The position numbers and the translations under genes are program-made. A DNA stretch of 64,000 nt from Hemerocallis citrina. Lineage: Eukaryota; Streptophyta; Magnoliopsida; Asparagales; Asphodelaceae. Positions within the stretch are counted from its first letter, which is position 1. Each line of letters starts with the position of its first letter. Shown here piece after piece: positions 1 through 12,509 of this stretch. The DNA lies in assembly GCA_017893485.1 (NCBI GenBank), contig CM030367.1, positions 84,946,853 to 85,010,852 on the forward strand. Reading direction: 5' to 3'. The notes below the pieces were generated by a model. The model was not told the origin of the DNA. It saw nothing but the letters and a program-made list of their open reading frames with translations, and made no database searches.

Positions 1-513
1 TTTGTATTTTATTATATAGATATTATTATTTTTAAATGTATGAGTAGCAGCTTCTTCTCTCTTCATACACTTCAATGCACCGCCATTGGACAGAGTGCAA
101 GAGGATGGAGTGGTAGAGGGTGTCACAATGTATTCATGTTACTTTTCAACTTATTGACATGCACACCTCCTATTCATGCACCAAATAGCATGAACAGAAG
201 GAGTGCTTGTCAAGAAGTTGTAAAGTACTGTAAATATACTGCTACACCCACTACTACTGCAACCTCCTAACCAGAGAATTGCTGCCTCTATCTAATGGTG
301 GTGCATGGACGGGGAGTACAACTGCAACTTTTGCATTGAAAAAGAGACAGAATCAGTAGTTCTTCCTACCCGTTTGAGAAAAAGCCTAACATGTACTTGT
401 ATACTAAAGTGATTGCTACCTCTAATCAAATCTATATGTAATCACTTTGTAGTGTATGCATTATTGTAATTTCAATTGAATTAATGTAATCAGTTTCCAA
501 CATTTATAAAAAT
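1..513. other. Intergenic flank, no gene recognised
   Basis: This is AT-rich plant DNA in front of the first retrotransposon. A 76-codon open frame at 40-270 has no recognisable motif and no composition typical of coding sequence, so I do not call it. The last five bases (509-513, AAAAT) are the left copy of the target-site duplication of the copia element that follows. Confidence 0.6.
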
Positions 514-653
514 TGCTAGATATTATTATAGTCCCATATTGGTTGTAGTTGTTTTGATATTTATTCCCCTCCTATATATAGGTGGTATTGTACTTGGTTG
601 AACTCAATTCAATATTCAGTATTGTTTTCACATCTCTCTGATTTATCCTAACA
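514..653 (+). repeat. 5' LTR of the outer copia element (140 bp)
   Basis: It begins TGCTAGATATT (the right copy begins TGTTAGATATT) and ends CCTAACA. A TATA-like CTATATATAGG lies in the middle, where a retrotransposon promoter is expected. It aligns along its length with 15089-15230. Confidence 0.93.
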
Positions 654-666
654 TGGTATCAGAGCC
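654..666 (+). other. Primer binding site, initiator Met-tRNA type
   Basis: TGGTATCAGAGCC directly abuts the left LTR. It is the standard complement of the 3' end of plant initiator methionine tRNA, used to prime minus-strand DNA synthesis in copia elements. Confidence 0.93.
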
Positions 667-1808
<1,142 letters not shown>

Positions 1809-2507
1809 GTGGAACTACAGCTCATGGGTCAGTCTATCAATGTTGGCTCCTCTGCTTCTGCTCTTTCTGCCACTCTCGGTATGAATTCATTCTGGATTTT
1901 AGATTCTGGTGCATCACATCATCTCACTAGTAATCAGACACTATTCACCACCTGCAAAGCACTTCCCTCTCACTCTCCATCTCTATACACAGCTGATGGC
2001 TCACCACTTCTTATTACATACTTAGGAACAATTAGTTCTCCCACACTCACATTACCATATGTTCTTTATGCTCCTCATTTATCAATAAACCTTATTTCTA
2101 TTAGTGCATTGTGTGATAGTGGTCTTCTCGTTACTTTTGACTCTTTAGGTTGTTCTATTACTGATTCCTCCACCGGTGAGGAATTTGGGCGTGCTAGTCG
2201 TCAGGGTCGTCTATATTATCTAGATTTTCTTCGTGCACACCACTCTCCTAGTTTTGTCGGTACTGTTTCCTCTGATGCTAATCTGTGGCACAAACGTTTA
2301 GGTCATATTAGCGCATCACGACTCCAGACTATAGCTCGCAGTGGTGCCATTGGTTCTTTCACTTTTAAACATTTATCTGATTGTCATGGTTGTCATTTGG
2401 CCAAACACATTGTCCTACCCTTTAGTCACAAAAGAACTTCTGAAACCACTCATACTTTTCAACTTGTTCATTCTGACATATGGGGACCCTCTCCCGTACC
2501 TTCGTGA
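1809..2507 (+). pseudogene. Copia protease and integrase N-terminus (fragment)
   Basis: The longest open part (232 codons) carries the aspartic protease signature WILDSGASHHLT near residue 30, followed by the region that precedes integrase (GAG_pre-integrase type). It then shows the HHCC zinc-binding motif of integrase: LWHKRLGH with two histidines, followed by CHGCHLAKH with two cysteines. It ends just inside the integrase core (VHSDIWGP, first catalytic Asp) at a TGA; the core resumes in another frame. The starting Met is simply the first in the open frame, as copia genes are one polyprotein. Dead copy. Confidence 0.9.
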
Positions 2508-2510
2508 AAA

Positions 2511-3170
2511 GTGTATCTCTATTATGTTGCCTTCATCGATGACTTCACTAGACATACATGGGTTTTTCTTATGCGTCAGCGATCTGAGATACCTGATATT
2601 TACCAGTTCTTTACAACTATGATTCACACTCAGTTCGGTGTGCGCATTAAGAATTTTAGATCGGAAGGTGCACGTGAGTACACTTCCACCACTATGAGAT
2701 CGATTCTTCAGTCTCACGGCACCCTTTTTCAACAATCATGCCCTCACACACATGAGCAGAATAGAGTAGCTGAACGCAAGCATCGTCACATCCTTGAGAC
2801 GGCTCGCGCTCTTTTACTTTCCTCTTCTGCTCCTCGTTCTTTCTAGGATGAAGCCATCATAACCTCTATTAGTCTTATCAATATTACTCCCTCGTCTGTC
2901 CTAGCTGGTACGACGCCTTATGAGGCCCTTTATCATTCACCTCCCGACTACAGTATGTTCCGTACTTTTGGGTGCACCTGTTACATCCTTCTCCCTCCTA
3001 CTGAGCGCACGAAGCTCTCCGCTCGTGCTGCTAAGTGCGTTCACCTAGGTCTCAGTCCTGAACACAAAGGTTATCGTTGTTTTGATCCATCAGCGGGTCG
3101 TGTCCGCATTTCTCGGCATGTATCCTTTGTGGAAGACTCCCCTTACTACCTGACTCCCCGAGGATACTAG
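2511..3170 (+). pseudogene. Copia integrase core and C-terminus (fragment)
   Basis: Translation gives FIDDFTRHTWVF (second conserved core block), then a region matching the third block. The usual catalytic Glu region reads as HTHEQNRVAERKHRHI, as expected after [11 protein letters not shown] in copia. A TAG at 2845-2847 interrupts the frame, which continues as TTPYEALYHSPPDYSMFRTFGCTCYILLPP and KCVHLGLSPEHKGYRCFDP, the typical copia integrase tail. The linker to RT follows. The normal GTEYV-type block is changed to GAREYT, one of several signs of decay. Confidence 0.88.
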
Positions 3171-3546
3171 ATTTCTCGATTTCCCAGTTGTTGCTAGCCC
3201 CCTGACTTTATCTTCCCGCATTCCTTTTGATCTCACTTCCCTAGCTCCATTCACTTCTCCTGCAGTCCTTATACCTGTTGTTCCTATCGAAACACCACCT
3301 GCATCTCCTCAGCAGCCAACACCCATCCAACCTACTTCCCCACCGACACATGCACCTACTCCACCGTCCTTACCCCCACACCCTGTCAGTCCACCACCTC
3401 TTCGTCAGTCTACCCGTTCCACTTCTGGTATTCCTCCGGCACGTTATACACCTGATGCCATTGGTCATTCTGACCAATTTGGTTTTGCCACCCTAGCTTC
3501 CTATTCACTACAGTTTCATGCATATCTCACTGCTATACACTCTACA

Positions 3547-4191
3547 CGTGAGCCCAGAACCTATCAAGACACAATTCAATATCTTGAATGGAGAAAAGCT
3601 ATAGCAGAGGAATTTAGTGCATTTGATCAAACTGGCACTTGGGATGTTGTTCCTCTGCCAGTGGGCGTTCAGCCTATTAGCTGCAAGTGGATCTTCACGG
3701 TCAAATATCAACATGATGGATCTATTGAGCGGCACAAGGCTCGTCTAGTAGCCCGAGGATTTACTCAGGAGCATGGCATTGATTATGATGAGACCTTTGC
3801 TCCCGTTGCACAAATGACTACTGTTCGCACTTTTCTTGTTGTTGCAGCCATCCGCCAATGGCCGTTATACCAGATGGACGTGAAGAATGTTTTTCTTCAT
3901 GGTACCTTATCTGAGGTTGTTTATATGGATCCTCCTCCTGGCCTCCCTACTCCTCCTCGTCATGTTTGCAGGTTGCGTAGATCTATATATGGTTTGAAGC
4001 AATCCCCTCGAGCCTGGTTTGAGTGTTTTCGCCTTGTCATCACCAAGGCTGGTTTTAGTCAGAGTTCTCAGGACTATTCTATGTTTATGCGGTCATCACC
4101 GCAGGGGAGGGTAATTCTACTACTCTATGTTGACGATATGATCATTACTGAGGATGACTCTGCGGACATTACATCCACCCAGAAATACTGA
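3547..4191 (+). pseudogene. Copia reverse transcriptase, 5' half, cut by nested insertion
   Basis: The frame covers the start of the RVT_2 domain (EWRKAIAEEFSAF, CKWIFTVKYQHDGSIERHKARLVARGF, DYDETFAPVA), then [22 protein letters not shown] and the catalytic LLYVDDMIIT near the end. The open frame ends in a TGA at 4189-4191 whose bases are the first bases of the inserted gypsy LTR, so the insertion itself truncates the gene. The rest of the domain resumes at 14191 after the nested element. VKNVFLHG instead of the usual VKNAFLHG shows the copy had already begun to drift. Confidence 0.92.
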
Positions 4192-5864
4192 TGAACGCAT
4201 TATTATTCACATTTAGAGGCAATAATCTTAATAAAATTAGACAATTAAAAGCTCTATATGTGGTATTTAACTCTTATTTTCTCTTTTCCATAGGAAACAG
4301 CTCAAGACAGCGAAACGAAGCAAATTCAGGATCTTAAGGATGAACTCAGAAGATTACAGAAGCATCAGTCGACTGGTTCTCCAAAACAGGCGACTGGACA
4401 GAGAACTCAAGCTTACACAGATGTCTCATCACAGTCGACTTACTCTCAAGGACAGTCGACTAATCTGATCAATTATGAAATCTTCAGAAGTCTCGACTCA
4501 GTCGACCGGTTCGAAGACAAGTCGACTGGTCTGCGGCGGAATAAACAGATAAGCTATTCGAAGATTCATCCAAATCTAATTTCAAATCTATTTGAATCCG
4601 GATTTATGCAAATCAAATCTAGAGACTGAGGATTTCCAAGAGCACGTGGTTAACAGATAAGGAAGGGAAGAAGAAACAAGAAAGAAATAAATCATCAAAT
4701 CAATTAAAGAATGACTTCCCTAAAAAAGGGGAAACCCTAATTCATCAGCGGTGCTCTATAAATATCAGAAGAGAGGCATTATTCGGGGGCTTAATCTTTT
4801 CTCAGGGAAGCGACTTAATCACAAGAGTTTCTGCGCACTCAAGTCATCAACAAGGGGCATCATTCTATCAGCATCGAAGAAGGAAAGAAGAGATCCAGTA
4901 TTCGAAGGCAGTCAACTGTGTGACAGCCAGTCGACCTTATTGCCGGAGTTCATTAGTTTATTTCTTCTCCTTTTATTCTTTTATGTTGATCATGTATTCG
5001 AACTTGTTGATTAATAAAACTATTATTATGTGGAACTAAAATTTCATAGTTGGGTAGATTGAAGCCGTAGTTATGTAGTGCTATATTCTTCTGAATTCTT
5101 CTATTTACTTATTGATTGAATCTGATTGAATTGATATAGGTTTGTGATAACCAAACTTGTTCTCGAAGCCTGAGAGCAGTCGACTGAGGTGAGAGCCAGT
5201 CGACTGACAAACAGAGCTTGAGAATATCAAGTTTGTGTTACCATTTATCTGAATCTGTTATATGAGCATATTGAGACGACCCGTATCTCGTGCCCGTAAT
5301 TGTAACAAAGGGATCTTTAGGGGTTCCTGGTTCAATCAACTTAAGGGATCTAGATCTGATACCAATTTCTAGGACCTTGAGTGTTTGTTCGTTTACACTG
5401 ATCTTATGTTTTCTTTAAGCACAACTTAGTAGATACCAAGCTAAACACTTAATGAAAGAAACGAATTAGAGTAGATACCATGCCTAATTCTTGGCCTAGG
5501 AAAACAATACTTTAAGGAGTAGATACCATGCCCTTGAAGTGAACAAACATGAGTAATAAGAAGAAGTTCAGAAGGTGACTTAGCGTTACTGACTATTGGT
5601 GACAATCTAAACCCAACTACTTCATAAATATTTGTGATTCAACACTTCTTAATTCAGTTTTAATCTTTTTATTTCTTTTAGACCTTTAGAACAACTCTTT
5701 ATGATTTTTATTCTTTTTATTGGTTGGTAAGTTAAAGTCTACAATCTCTGTGGGATCGACCCTTGCTATTGCTACGCTTTGTCAAACGATTCGTGCACTT
5801 GCGAGGTTTTTATAATTTGTGTCTAGTTTAGTCTATATATTTAGGTAACTAGATTTGCACAACA
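4189..5864 (+). repeat. 5' LTR of the nested Athila-type element
   Basis: It begins TGATGAACGC and ends GCACAACA, and has the same length as the right copy. It holds eight intact GTCGAC cores (4368, 4434, 4455, 4501, 4521, 4930, 5179, 5199) and degenerate ones (4389, 4911). A probable promoter lies near 4755, where CTCTATAAATATC is a good TATA box. The open frame at 4751-5014 is in this LTR and is not a gene. Confidence 0.95.
4366..4531. repeat. Phased CAGTCGACTGG array in 5' LTR
   Basis: Cores start at 4368, 4389 (GGCGAC variant), 4434, 4455, 4501 and 4521, giving within-pair spacings of 21, 21 and 20 bases. The ten bases between paired cores are not related to each other. The group lies about 225-390 bases upstream of the TATA-like box, where enhancer sites would sit. 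The identical array recurs in the right LTR from 12689. Confidence 0.85.
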
Positions 5865-5870
5865 TATTTT

Positions 5871-5888
5871 TGGCGCCGTTGCCGGGGA
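5871..5888 (+). other. Primer binding site, tRNA-Asp type
   Basis: TGGCGCCGTTGCCGGGGA lies six bases after the left LTR. This is the characteristic primer site of Athila/Tat group elements, complementary to the 3' end of plant tRNA-Asp. Confidence 0.9.
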
Positions 5889-5986
5889 TTGTCTAGTATT
5901 TTAACTTACAGATCAGTAGGAAGTTTTTATTTTCTTTCTTTTAGTTTATTAATAAGTTTTTCTTTTAGGTTACAGGATTTTGGTGG

Positions 5987-7386
5987 ATGCACGGAAGGAG
6001 ATCACTTCGTCCAGAGCTACTACCAATTGACACAGAAACAGAACGCACCTTGCACAGGTTAGGTCGACTGATTGCGACCAACCAGTCGGCTGCTGCACGA
6101 ACCCAGTCGACTGCTCAGAGACCTCAGTCACAAGCAGTCATGGCAGAAGAAATACCCAATCGTGTACCAATGCATGATAAATTTACGCCTAAGAACATTG
6201 AACAACCCTCCTGCATTGCGTATCAACCAAATGTCACAGGGAACATGCATCTATCTCCTCAGTTACTTAGTATGGTTCCCCATTTCAGTGGCAGACCTGA
6301 TGAAGAGCCTCATCTTCATTTACAAGATTTTTTCGATCTCTGCAGGACACAAAGCGTCCAAGGGCTTACCCCTGAACAAATCAGGTTAATATTGTTTCCT
6401 TTTTCCTTAAAACTTAACGCTAAACTATGGTATAATTCTTTGGAACCAGGATCAATAAACTCATGGGAGCAATTGGCGACAAAGTTCTTAAAAGAATTCT
6501 TTCCAGCCCAAAAGACCAAACAGCTGAAAAGGGAGATTCAACTCTTCCAACAAAAGGATGGAGACTTATTTTTCGAAGCATGGAAAGATTTCAAGAACAA
6601 ACTTCTCAAGTGTCCAACACACAACATGCCTAAAGATGATCAGGTACAAGCTTTTTATGAAGGTTTAAATGATACTAATAAGGCAATTGTGGATTCAGCT
6701 TGCAACGGGATCTTGATGAGGAAAAGCGGCGAAGAGGCCATAGAACTATTTGAAGAACTCAGCGAGAATTCACAACAATTCTCAACAAGGAGGGCCCTTC
6801 GAAAAAACAGGGAGTTTATGAAATTTCTAGTAGCAATAACATTCAATTAGAAATGGTAAACATGAATAAGAAAATTGATATGCTTGTTAATGCAATGTCC
6901 ATGATGGGTGGACTTAAAAATCAAACAAATGAAATTTGTGCAATTTGTTCTCATATAGATCATACCACTGATACTTGTCCCATGTCTTCTTTCACAGATC
7001 AGGAGCATGCAAACTATGTAGGTCGAGGAGTTTTTCCACCAAAGAACAACCCATTCTCGAACACATACAACCCAGGGTGGAGGAACCATCCAAACTTCTC
7101 ATGGAGCAATAATCAGAATAATCAAGGGACTCAATTCACACAAGGACATGCACGGAACTTCCAAATGGGAAGTGGGATGGATAGGCCAGTACAAGAACAG
7201 AAGAAGTTGGATTTTGAATCCACCGTTCTTCAATTGCTCCAACAACAACACCAAACAAGCAACCAACAAGGGCAAGCAATTCAGAAGTTGGAAACACAGA
7301 TTGGCCAAATTGCTAAAGAATTAAGCGAGCGAAAGGCAGGGGAACTTCCATCACAAACTATACCAAACCCTGGAGGCCAAGAATAG
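5987..7386 (+). pseudogene. Athila-type gag, frameshifted and stopped
   Basis: The first part (5987-6850, 287 codons) contains the retrotransposon gag core (HFSGRPDEEPHLHLQDF, LKLNAKLWYNSLEPGSINSWEQL, FFPAQKTKQLKREI, CPTHNMPKDDQV). Near 6810 the coding frame shifts by one base: the typical gag continuation (VYEISSSN) is read in a second frame that runs to 7386 through a Cys/His cluster (CAICSHIDHTTDTCP) and a Gln/Asn-rich tail. TAG at 7384 and TAA at 7471 then interrupt the same frame before pol. I infer a single-base indel and two point mutations. The N-terminal 60 codons contain a phased GTCGAC group. Without a working gag this copy could move only if supplied in trans. Confidence 0.9.
6061..6132. 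repeat. Phased GTCGAC group inside gag
   Basis: Cores at 6063, 6085 (GTCGGC), 6106 and 6127 (GTCACA, weak) have steps of 22, 21 and 21 bases. They fall in the poorly conserved N-terminal tail of gag, so the protein reads as a loose Gln-Ser-Ala/Thr repeat. Confidence 0.75.
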
Positions 7387-7479
7387 CTCAAGGCAGTCAC
7401 AACACTAAGAAGTGGTAAGATAATTGATAACAATGTTGGAACACACACCGAAGAAAAAGAAGAACAACCATAAAAAATT

Positions 7480-10400
7480 GTGGGGTCCAACAAGGTAAGT
7501 GAAAAAGAAAGAACAGTTTTGCCACCATTCCCTCAAAGGTTAGTCAAACAAAAGAAAGATCAACATTTATTTGACATCTTTGAAACTCTCAGAAAGGTAG
7601 AAATCAATATCCCCCTACTTGATGCTATTAAACAAATTCCTTCTTATGCTAAATTTTTGAAAGAATGTTGTACTCACAAAAGAACATTTCAGGTTAGGGA
7701 GGATGTGGCCTTGACAGAAGAAGTGAGCGCTGTCTTACTAAGAAAACTGCCCCCCAAATTAAAAGACCCAGGTAGTTTTACTATTCCTTGCAGGATTGGC
7801 GAGCACTTCTTTGAGAAAGCACTACTAGACTTGGGGGCAAGCATCAATCTTCTCCCATACACCATCTATGAGAAGCTAGGATTGGGGGAACTCCAACCAA
7901 CATCCATCACGTTGCAGTTGGCAGATCGCAGTATCAAAAGACCTAGAGGTATTTTGGAAGATGTCCTAGTTCAGGTAAACGATTTCATTTTGCCTGCTGA
8001 TTTTGTTGTGTTAGACATGGAGGAATCTTCAATGCCATCATCTCTACCAATCATTCTAGGTAGACCCTTTATGAGTACGGCTGATATAAAAATTTGTGTC
8101 AAAAAGGGTACCATAAGCATGAAAATAAATGGAGAGAAGGTTGAATTTAAAATGTTTGATACACTGAAATTTCCACTTGATGATCATGAATGCTATAATG
8201 TTGATGTGGTGCAGGATATTGTTGATCACACATTTCAGGTACATAGCGTAGAACCACTACAAGCCACAATTACACAGTCTCTAACTTTATCTAATGTTGA
8301 ACAGGAATATGATGACTGGGAGATTGCAGAGACAATACATCACCTTGACACTTCACAGTCATACTCAGGTAAGTTTGCACCAGCATTTGAACCATTGGTG
8401 ACTGATGAACTTTTTGTTTCTGCAGATAAGTCGACTGGTGCACTGGACAAGTCGACTGCCGCAGAGGATCAGTCGACTGTCCAGACTGTAACGAGGGACC
8501 AGTCGACTGTACCAAGACTTACAAACCCAGAGCTTAAGCAGCTGCCCGACCATTTGAAGCACGCATATTTGGGCGAGAACCAGACGCTACCAGTGATAAT
8601 TGCTGCGAACCTGAGTACACAGGAAGAAGACAAGCTACTACGGGTGTTACGAGAACACAAGAGTGCAATAGGATGGACCATTGCAGATATCAAGGGAATA
8701 AGTCCATCCAAATGCATGCACAGAATACTCCATGAAAACAATGCAAAACCAAGCAGGGAGGCACAGAGAAGGCTTAACCCAAACATGAAGGAAGTGGTAA
8801 GAGCAGAAATTCTGAAGCTACTAGATGTTGGCATCATCTACCCTATCTCAGATAGCAAATGGGTAAGTCCTATACATGTAGTGCCTAAGAAAAGTGGAGT
8901 CACAGTGGTGACAAATGAAGAAAATGAACTTATCCCTACTAGAGTGACCACAGGATGGAGGGTATGCATTGATTATAGGAAACTGAACAATGAAACCAGG
9001 AAAGATCACTTCCCTCTTCCTTTTATTGATCAAATGTTAGAAAGATTAGCAGGATATAGTCATTATTGTTTTTTAGATGGTTATAGTGGCTATAATCAAA
9101 TTGCTATTGCCCCAGAAGATCAAGAAAAAACCACTTTTACATGTCCTTTTGGTACTTTTGCATACATGAGGATGCCCTTTGGATTGTGCAATGCACCAGC
9201 TACATTTCAAAGATGCATGATGAGTATATTTTCAAACATGGTGGAAAGGTTCATTGAGGTATTTATGGATGATTTTAGTGTTTTTGGATCTTGTTTTGAT
9301 GAATGCCTTAACCATTTGCAGCTTGTGCTTAAAAGATGTGAAGAATGCAATTTAGTGCTGAATTGGGGAAAATGCCATTTTATGGTACAACAAGGTATTG
9401 TGTTGGGACACGTGGTGTCCAAAAGGGGAATAGAGGTAGACAAAGCAAAAATCGATATAGTATCAAAACTACCCCCTCCCACTACAGTTAAGGGTGTTAG
9501 GAGTTTTCTAGGACATGCAGGGTTTTATAGAAGATTCATAAAAGATTTCTCAAAAATCTCCAAACCCCTTTGTGACTTGTTGGCTAAGGATGTTGAGTTT
9601 GTATGGACAGAAGAGTGCACAAATGCTTTTGTTACATTAAAAAATCTTCTCATTTCTGCACCTATTGTCATGGCACCAGATTGGAGCCATCCTTTCGAGA
9701 TCATGTATGATGCAAGTGATTATGCTTTAGGGGCTGTTTTAGGTCAACGAATCAATAAGAAACCTCATGTTATCTACTATGCTTCTCGAACTTTAAATGA
9801 TGCACAGCTAAATTATTCCACTACTGAAAAAGAAATGTTGGCTGTTATTTTTGCTATAGAGAAGTTTAGATCATATTTGATTGGTTCAAAAGTTATTGTT
9901 TTCACTGACCATGCTGCTTTGAGATATTTGTTTGCTAAAAAGGAGGCTAAGCCTAGGCTGATCAGATGGGTGTTATTGCTTCAAGAATTCGATCTTGAGA
10001 TTAGAGATAAAAAAGGGAGCGACAACGTTGTTGCAGATCACATGTCCAGGCTACTGCAGGAGGAAGAGAGAATTGTGCCGCCACTTGATGAGACTTTCCC
10101 AGATGAACATTTCTTTGAAATAAACTTATCCTCGGGACAGTCGACTGGTACCAGGACCAGTCGACTGGTATCTTACTGCTCAAATTTTTCATGGTTTGCT
10201 GACATTGTAAATTATCTAACCGCTCATGTTTTCCCTCCAGGTATGACAAGTCAGGAAAGAAAGAGACTGGTGGCTCTGTGCAAGCACTACTATTGGGATG
10301 ATCCTTATTTGTTCAAATTTTGCCCTGATCAAATTATAAGAAGATGTGTGGCAGAAGAAGAGCAATTGAGTATTCTACAACATTGCCACCAATATGCATG

Positions 10401-11487
10401 CGGAGGACATTTTGGACCAAAAAGAACAGCACTTAAGGTACTGCAATCTGGATTTTATTGGCCTAAAGTATTCAAAGATGCTTTTTCTTTTTGCAGGACT
10501 TGTGACAAATGCCAAAGGACAGGCAACATCTCTTCTAGAAATCAAATGCCACTGCAAAACATCCAAGTGATCGAGCTTTTTGACGTTTGGGGAATCGACT
10601 TCATGGGTCCATTTCCTAACTCATTTGGTTATTTATATATACTTGTTGGTGTGGATTATGTGTCTAAATGGGTCGAGGCTGTCCCCTCACGAACTAATGA
10701 TCACAAAGTTGTTGTCAAGTTTTTGCAGGAAAACATCTTCACTAGGTTTGGTACACCACGAGCAATAATAAGTGATGGAGGGAGCCACTTCAATAACTTT
10801 CCTTTTGCTTCTTTGATGAAGAAGTATGGTATTACACATAGAGTGGGCACCCCATATCATCCTCAAACTAGTGGGCAAGTGGAGATTAGCAACAGAGAAA
10901 TCAAAAGCATTTTGGAAAAGACAGTCAACACAAGGAGGAAGGATTGGTCGTTGCACTTGAACGATGCATTATGGGCCTATAGAACCGCATACAAAACACC
11001 CATTGGCATGTCACCATACCGTTTGGTGTTTGGAAAAGCCTGTCATTTGCCAGTTGAGTTGGAGCACAAAGCATATTGGGCCATCAAAAGGTTCAATTTT
11101 GATATGAAACAAGCAGGCGACAAAAGACGATTACAACTAAATGAGCTTGAAGAGTTGAGGCATGACGCTTATGAAAATGCAAAATTGTACAAGGAAAGGA
11201 CAAAGTTGTACCATGACAAACAGCTAGCAAGGAAGGAGTTTTATGAAGGACAGAAGGTACTGATATACAATTCAAGATTGAGACTTTTTCCAGGCAAACT
11301 TATGTCAAGATGGTATGGGCCATACACTGTCACAAGAGTCTTTCCACATGGCGCTTTGGAGGTTCATAGCAAGGAAAAGAACCAAACATTTAAGGTGAAC
11401 GGGCATAGAGTGAAGCCATACATAGAGACGAGCATAGGACCGCAAGAGGAGGATGTGAATCTTCAAACCGTTCACTACATGGCATGA
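7480..11487 (+). CDS. Athila-type pol polyprotein (protease, RT, RNase H, integrase), open
   Basis: An uninterrupted frame of 1,335 codons. Protease active site DLGAS lies at residues 117-121. RT contains the [13 protein letters not shown] block near 565 and the catalytic FMDD at 595-598. RNase H begins near 740 ([14 protein letters not shown], then STTEKEML and FTDHAAL). Integrase has its zinc-binding HHCC region near 965-1015 (CRTCDKCQ), the core Asp in GIDFMGP, the second in ISDGGSHF, and Glu in QVEISNREI. The Met at 7480 is only the first Met after an in-frame TAA at 7471; the native product would be a gag-pol polyprotein. Between protease and RT (residues 318-345) a low-complexity linker repeats KST/QST every seven residues because of phased GTCGAC sites. 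No chromodomain is seen. Catalytic residues look intact. Confidence 0.93.
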   Translation: MGSNKVSEKERTVLPPFPQRLVKQKKDQHLFDIFETLRKVEINIPLLDAIKQIPSYAKFLKECCTHKRTFQVREDVALTEEVSAVLLRKLPPKLKDPGSFTIPCRIGEHFFEKALLDLGASINLLPYTIYEKLGLGELQPTSITLQLADRSIKRPRGILEDVLVQVNDFILPADFVVLDMEESSMPSSLPIILGRPFMSTADIKICVKKGTISMKINGEKVEFKMFDTLKFPLDDHECYNVDVVQDIVDHTFQVHSVEPLQATITQSLTLSNVEQEYDDWEIAETIHHLDTSQSYSGKFAPAFEPLVTDELFVSADKSTGALDKSTAAEDQSTVQTVTRDQSTVPRLTNPELKQLPDHLKHAYLGENQTLPVIIAANLSTQEEDKLLRVLREHKSAIGWTIADIKGISPSKCMHRILHENNAKPSREAQRRLNPNMKEVVRAEILKLLDVGIIYPISDSKWVSPIHVVPKKSGVTVVTNEENELIPTRVTTGWRVCIDYRKLNNETRKDHFPLPFIDQMLERLAGYSHYCFLDGYSGYNQIAIAPEDQEKTTFTCPFGTFAYMRMPFGLCNAPATFQRCMMSIFSNMVERFIEVFMDDFSVFGSCFDECLNHLQLVLKRCEECNLVLNWGKCHFMVQQGIVLGHVVSKRGIEVDKAKIDIVSKLPPPTTVKGVRSFLGHAGFYRRFIKDFSKISKPLCDLLAKDVEFVWTEECTNAFVTLKNLLISAPIVMAPDWSHPFEIMYDASDYALGAVLGQRINKKPHVIYYASRTLNDAQLNYSTTEKEMLAVIFAIEKFRSYLIGSKVIVFTDHAALRYLFAKKEAKPRLIRWVLLLQEFDLEIRDKKGSDNVVADHMSRLLQEEERIVPPLDETFPDEHFFEINLSSGQSTGTRTSRLVSYCSNFSWFADIVNYLTAHVFPPGMTSQERKRLVALCKHYYWDDPYLFKFCPDQIIRRCVAEEEQLSILQHCHQYACGGHFGPKRTALKVLQSGFYWPKVFKDAFSFCRTCDKCQRTGNISSRNQMPLQNIQVIELFDVWGIDFMGPFPNSFGYLYILVGVDYVSKWVEAVPSRTNDHKVVVKFLQENIFTRFGTPRAIISDGGSHFNNFPFASLMKKYGITHRVGTPYHPQTSGQVEISNREIKSILEKTVNTRRKDWSLHLNDALWAYRTAYKTPIGMSPYRLVFGKACHLPVELEHKAYWAIKRFNFDMKQAGDKRRLQLNELEELRHDAYENAKLYKERTKLYHDKQLARKEFYEGQKVLIYNSRLRLFPGKLMSRWYGPYTVTRVFPHGALEVHSKEKNQTFKVNGHRVKPYIETSIGPQEEDVNLQTVHYMA
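8428..8512. repeat. Phased GTCGAC array in the pol linker
   Basis: Cores start at 8430, 8451, 8472 and 8502, with steps of 21, 21 and 30 bases, all multiples of three. The encoded peptide repeats KST/QST at seven-residue steps and lies between protease and RT, where little conservation is expected. Confidence 0.9.
10138..10170. repeat. GTCGAC pair between RNase H and integrase
   Basis: Cores at 10140 and 10160 sit 20 bases apart, each in a CAGTCGACTGGTA context. The pair falls in the spacer between the RNase H and integrase domains, again a region of low protein constraint. Because 20 is not a multiple of three, the two copies are read in different frames (QSTG, then TSRLV). Confidence 0.85.
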
Positions 11488-12509
11488 CCTCATCACGTCT
11501 AGCTGAAGACAGAAAACACAGCGCTTATTGGGAGGCAACCCAATTTTTCAGGGAGTATTTACACTTTCCTTTGTTTTCTTTCAGTTATTTATTATTATCC
11601 TTATTTTAGTTATTTTTATTTTTAGTTTCTCCTTACTAGATGGTGACACATGCCTATTTTTAAATTTTCTTTCGAACATTGAGGACAATGTTCCATCTAA
11701 GTTTGGGGGTATTAGGGTTAGTTATATTTATCATCTTTTTGAATTTTTTAGGATAAACAATTTCTTATAAAGTAAGAGTAAGTATACTTATTTACTTTAG
11801 GATTGTTGCGTTTCATAATTCCCTAAAAGATTATATGAGTCATGCAATTATACATAATAAACAAATGTGATGCTTTCTTCCTGGTGATCATTCCCTTTAA
11901 ATCTAGTCCTAAATTGAGTTTAAGTAAATAGAGTGATAAAAAAAATATATATATATATAACTATATACTTGAATAAAGTCAATCTACTCCAATGTTTTGA
12001 GTGCTTAGTAACTAGGGGTATTCATCACCAATGTTTACCTTTACGTCAAACGGCAACTTGAAATATGAGTATGCAAAGCACCCTAGAGTTTGTGACTTGC
12101 TGAGTAACCGGGTGGATTCATCACAAATGTTTCGCATTCGCGTAAAAAAGGCAAGTGACAACTTTAGAGAAGCGACTAAAAAAAAAAAAAAAAAAAAAAA
12201 AAAAACAAACTCTAGTTTGCTACTCGGTTTGTAGTAGAGAAAAGGGAATAATCACAGATTGAGTAATTACATACTATAACTATAATTAATTGCATGACGA
12301 GTATGGTTGAGTTTGGAGTTATGAATAAACAATTGCACTAGAGAAAGTGGGTATGTTTAACTTTACTTTATCTGAAATTGTTTATACTTTTCTATGTTGA
12401 TGCCCACATAGTAAGAACTCTTGGTGATTAAGGCTGTTATTATTATCATACCCTTGTTCATAATTCTAGTTTGCTTGAGGACAAGCAAAAATCTAAGTTT
12501 GGGGGTATT
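11488..12509 (+). other. Athila-type 3' untranslated region, no env-like ORF
   Basis: After pol come GCGCTTATTGGGAGGCAACC (11522-11541) and a polypurine-like tract, both common in Athila/Tat elements. A roughly 95-base unit around AGTAAC...GGATTCATCAC is present twice (near 12008 and 12103) in diverged form, followed by a run of about 26 A at 12179-12204. The region is too short and too broken to hold the env-like gene seen in some Athila elements. Open frames at 11528 and 12031 lack any motif. Confidence 0.7.
12493..12509 (+). other. Polypurine tract before the 3' LTR
   Basis: CTAAGTTTGGGGGTATT ends exactly where the right LTR begins (TGATGAACGC). The same 17 bases occur at 11697-11713, so the element has a second, internal copy. 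Confidence 0.8.

Noticed and set aside
4751..5014. 87-codon frame repeated at 13072-13335 as a conserved small gene
   Set aside because: It is conserved only because both copies are the two LTRs of one young element; it starts just after the LTR TATA box and has no domain.
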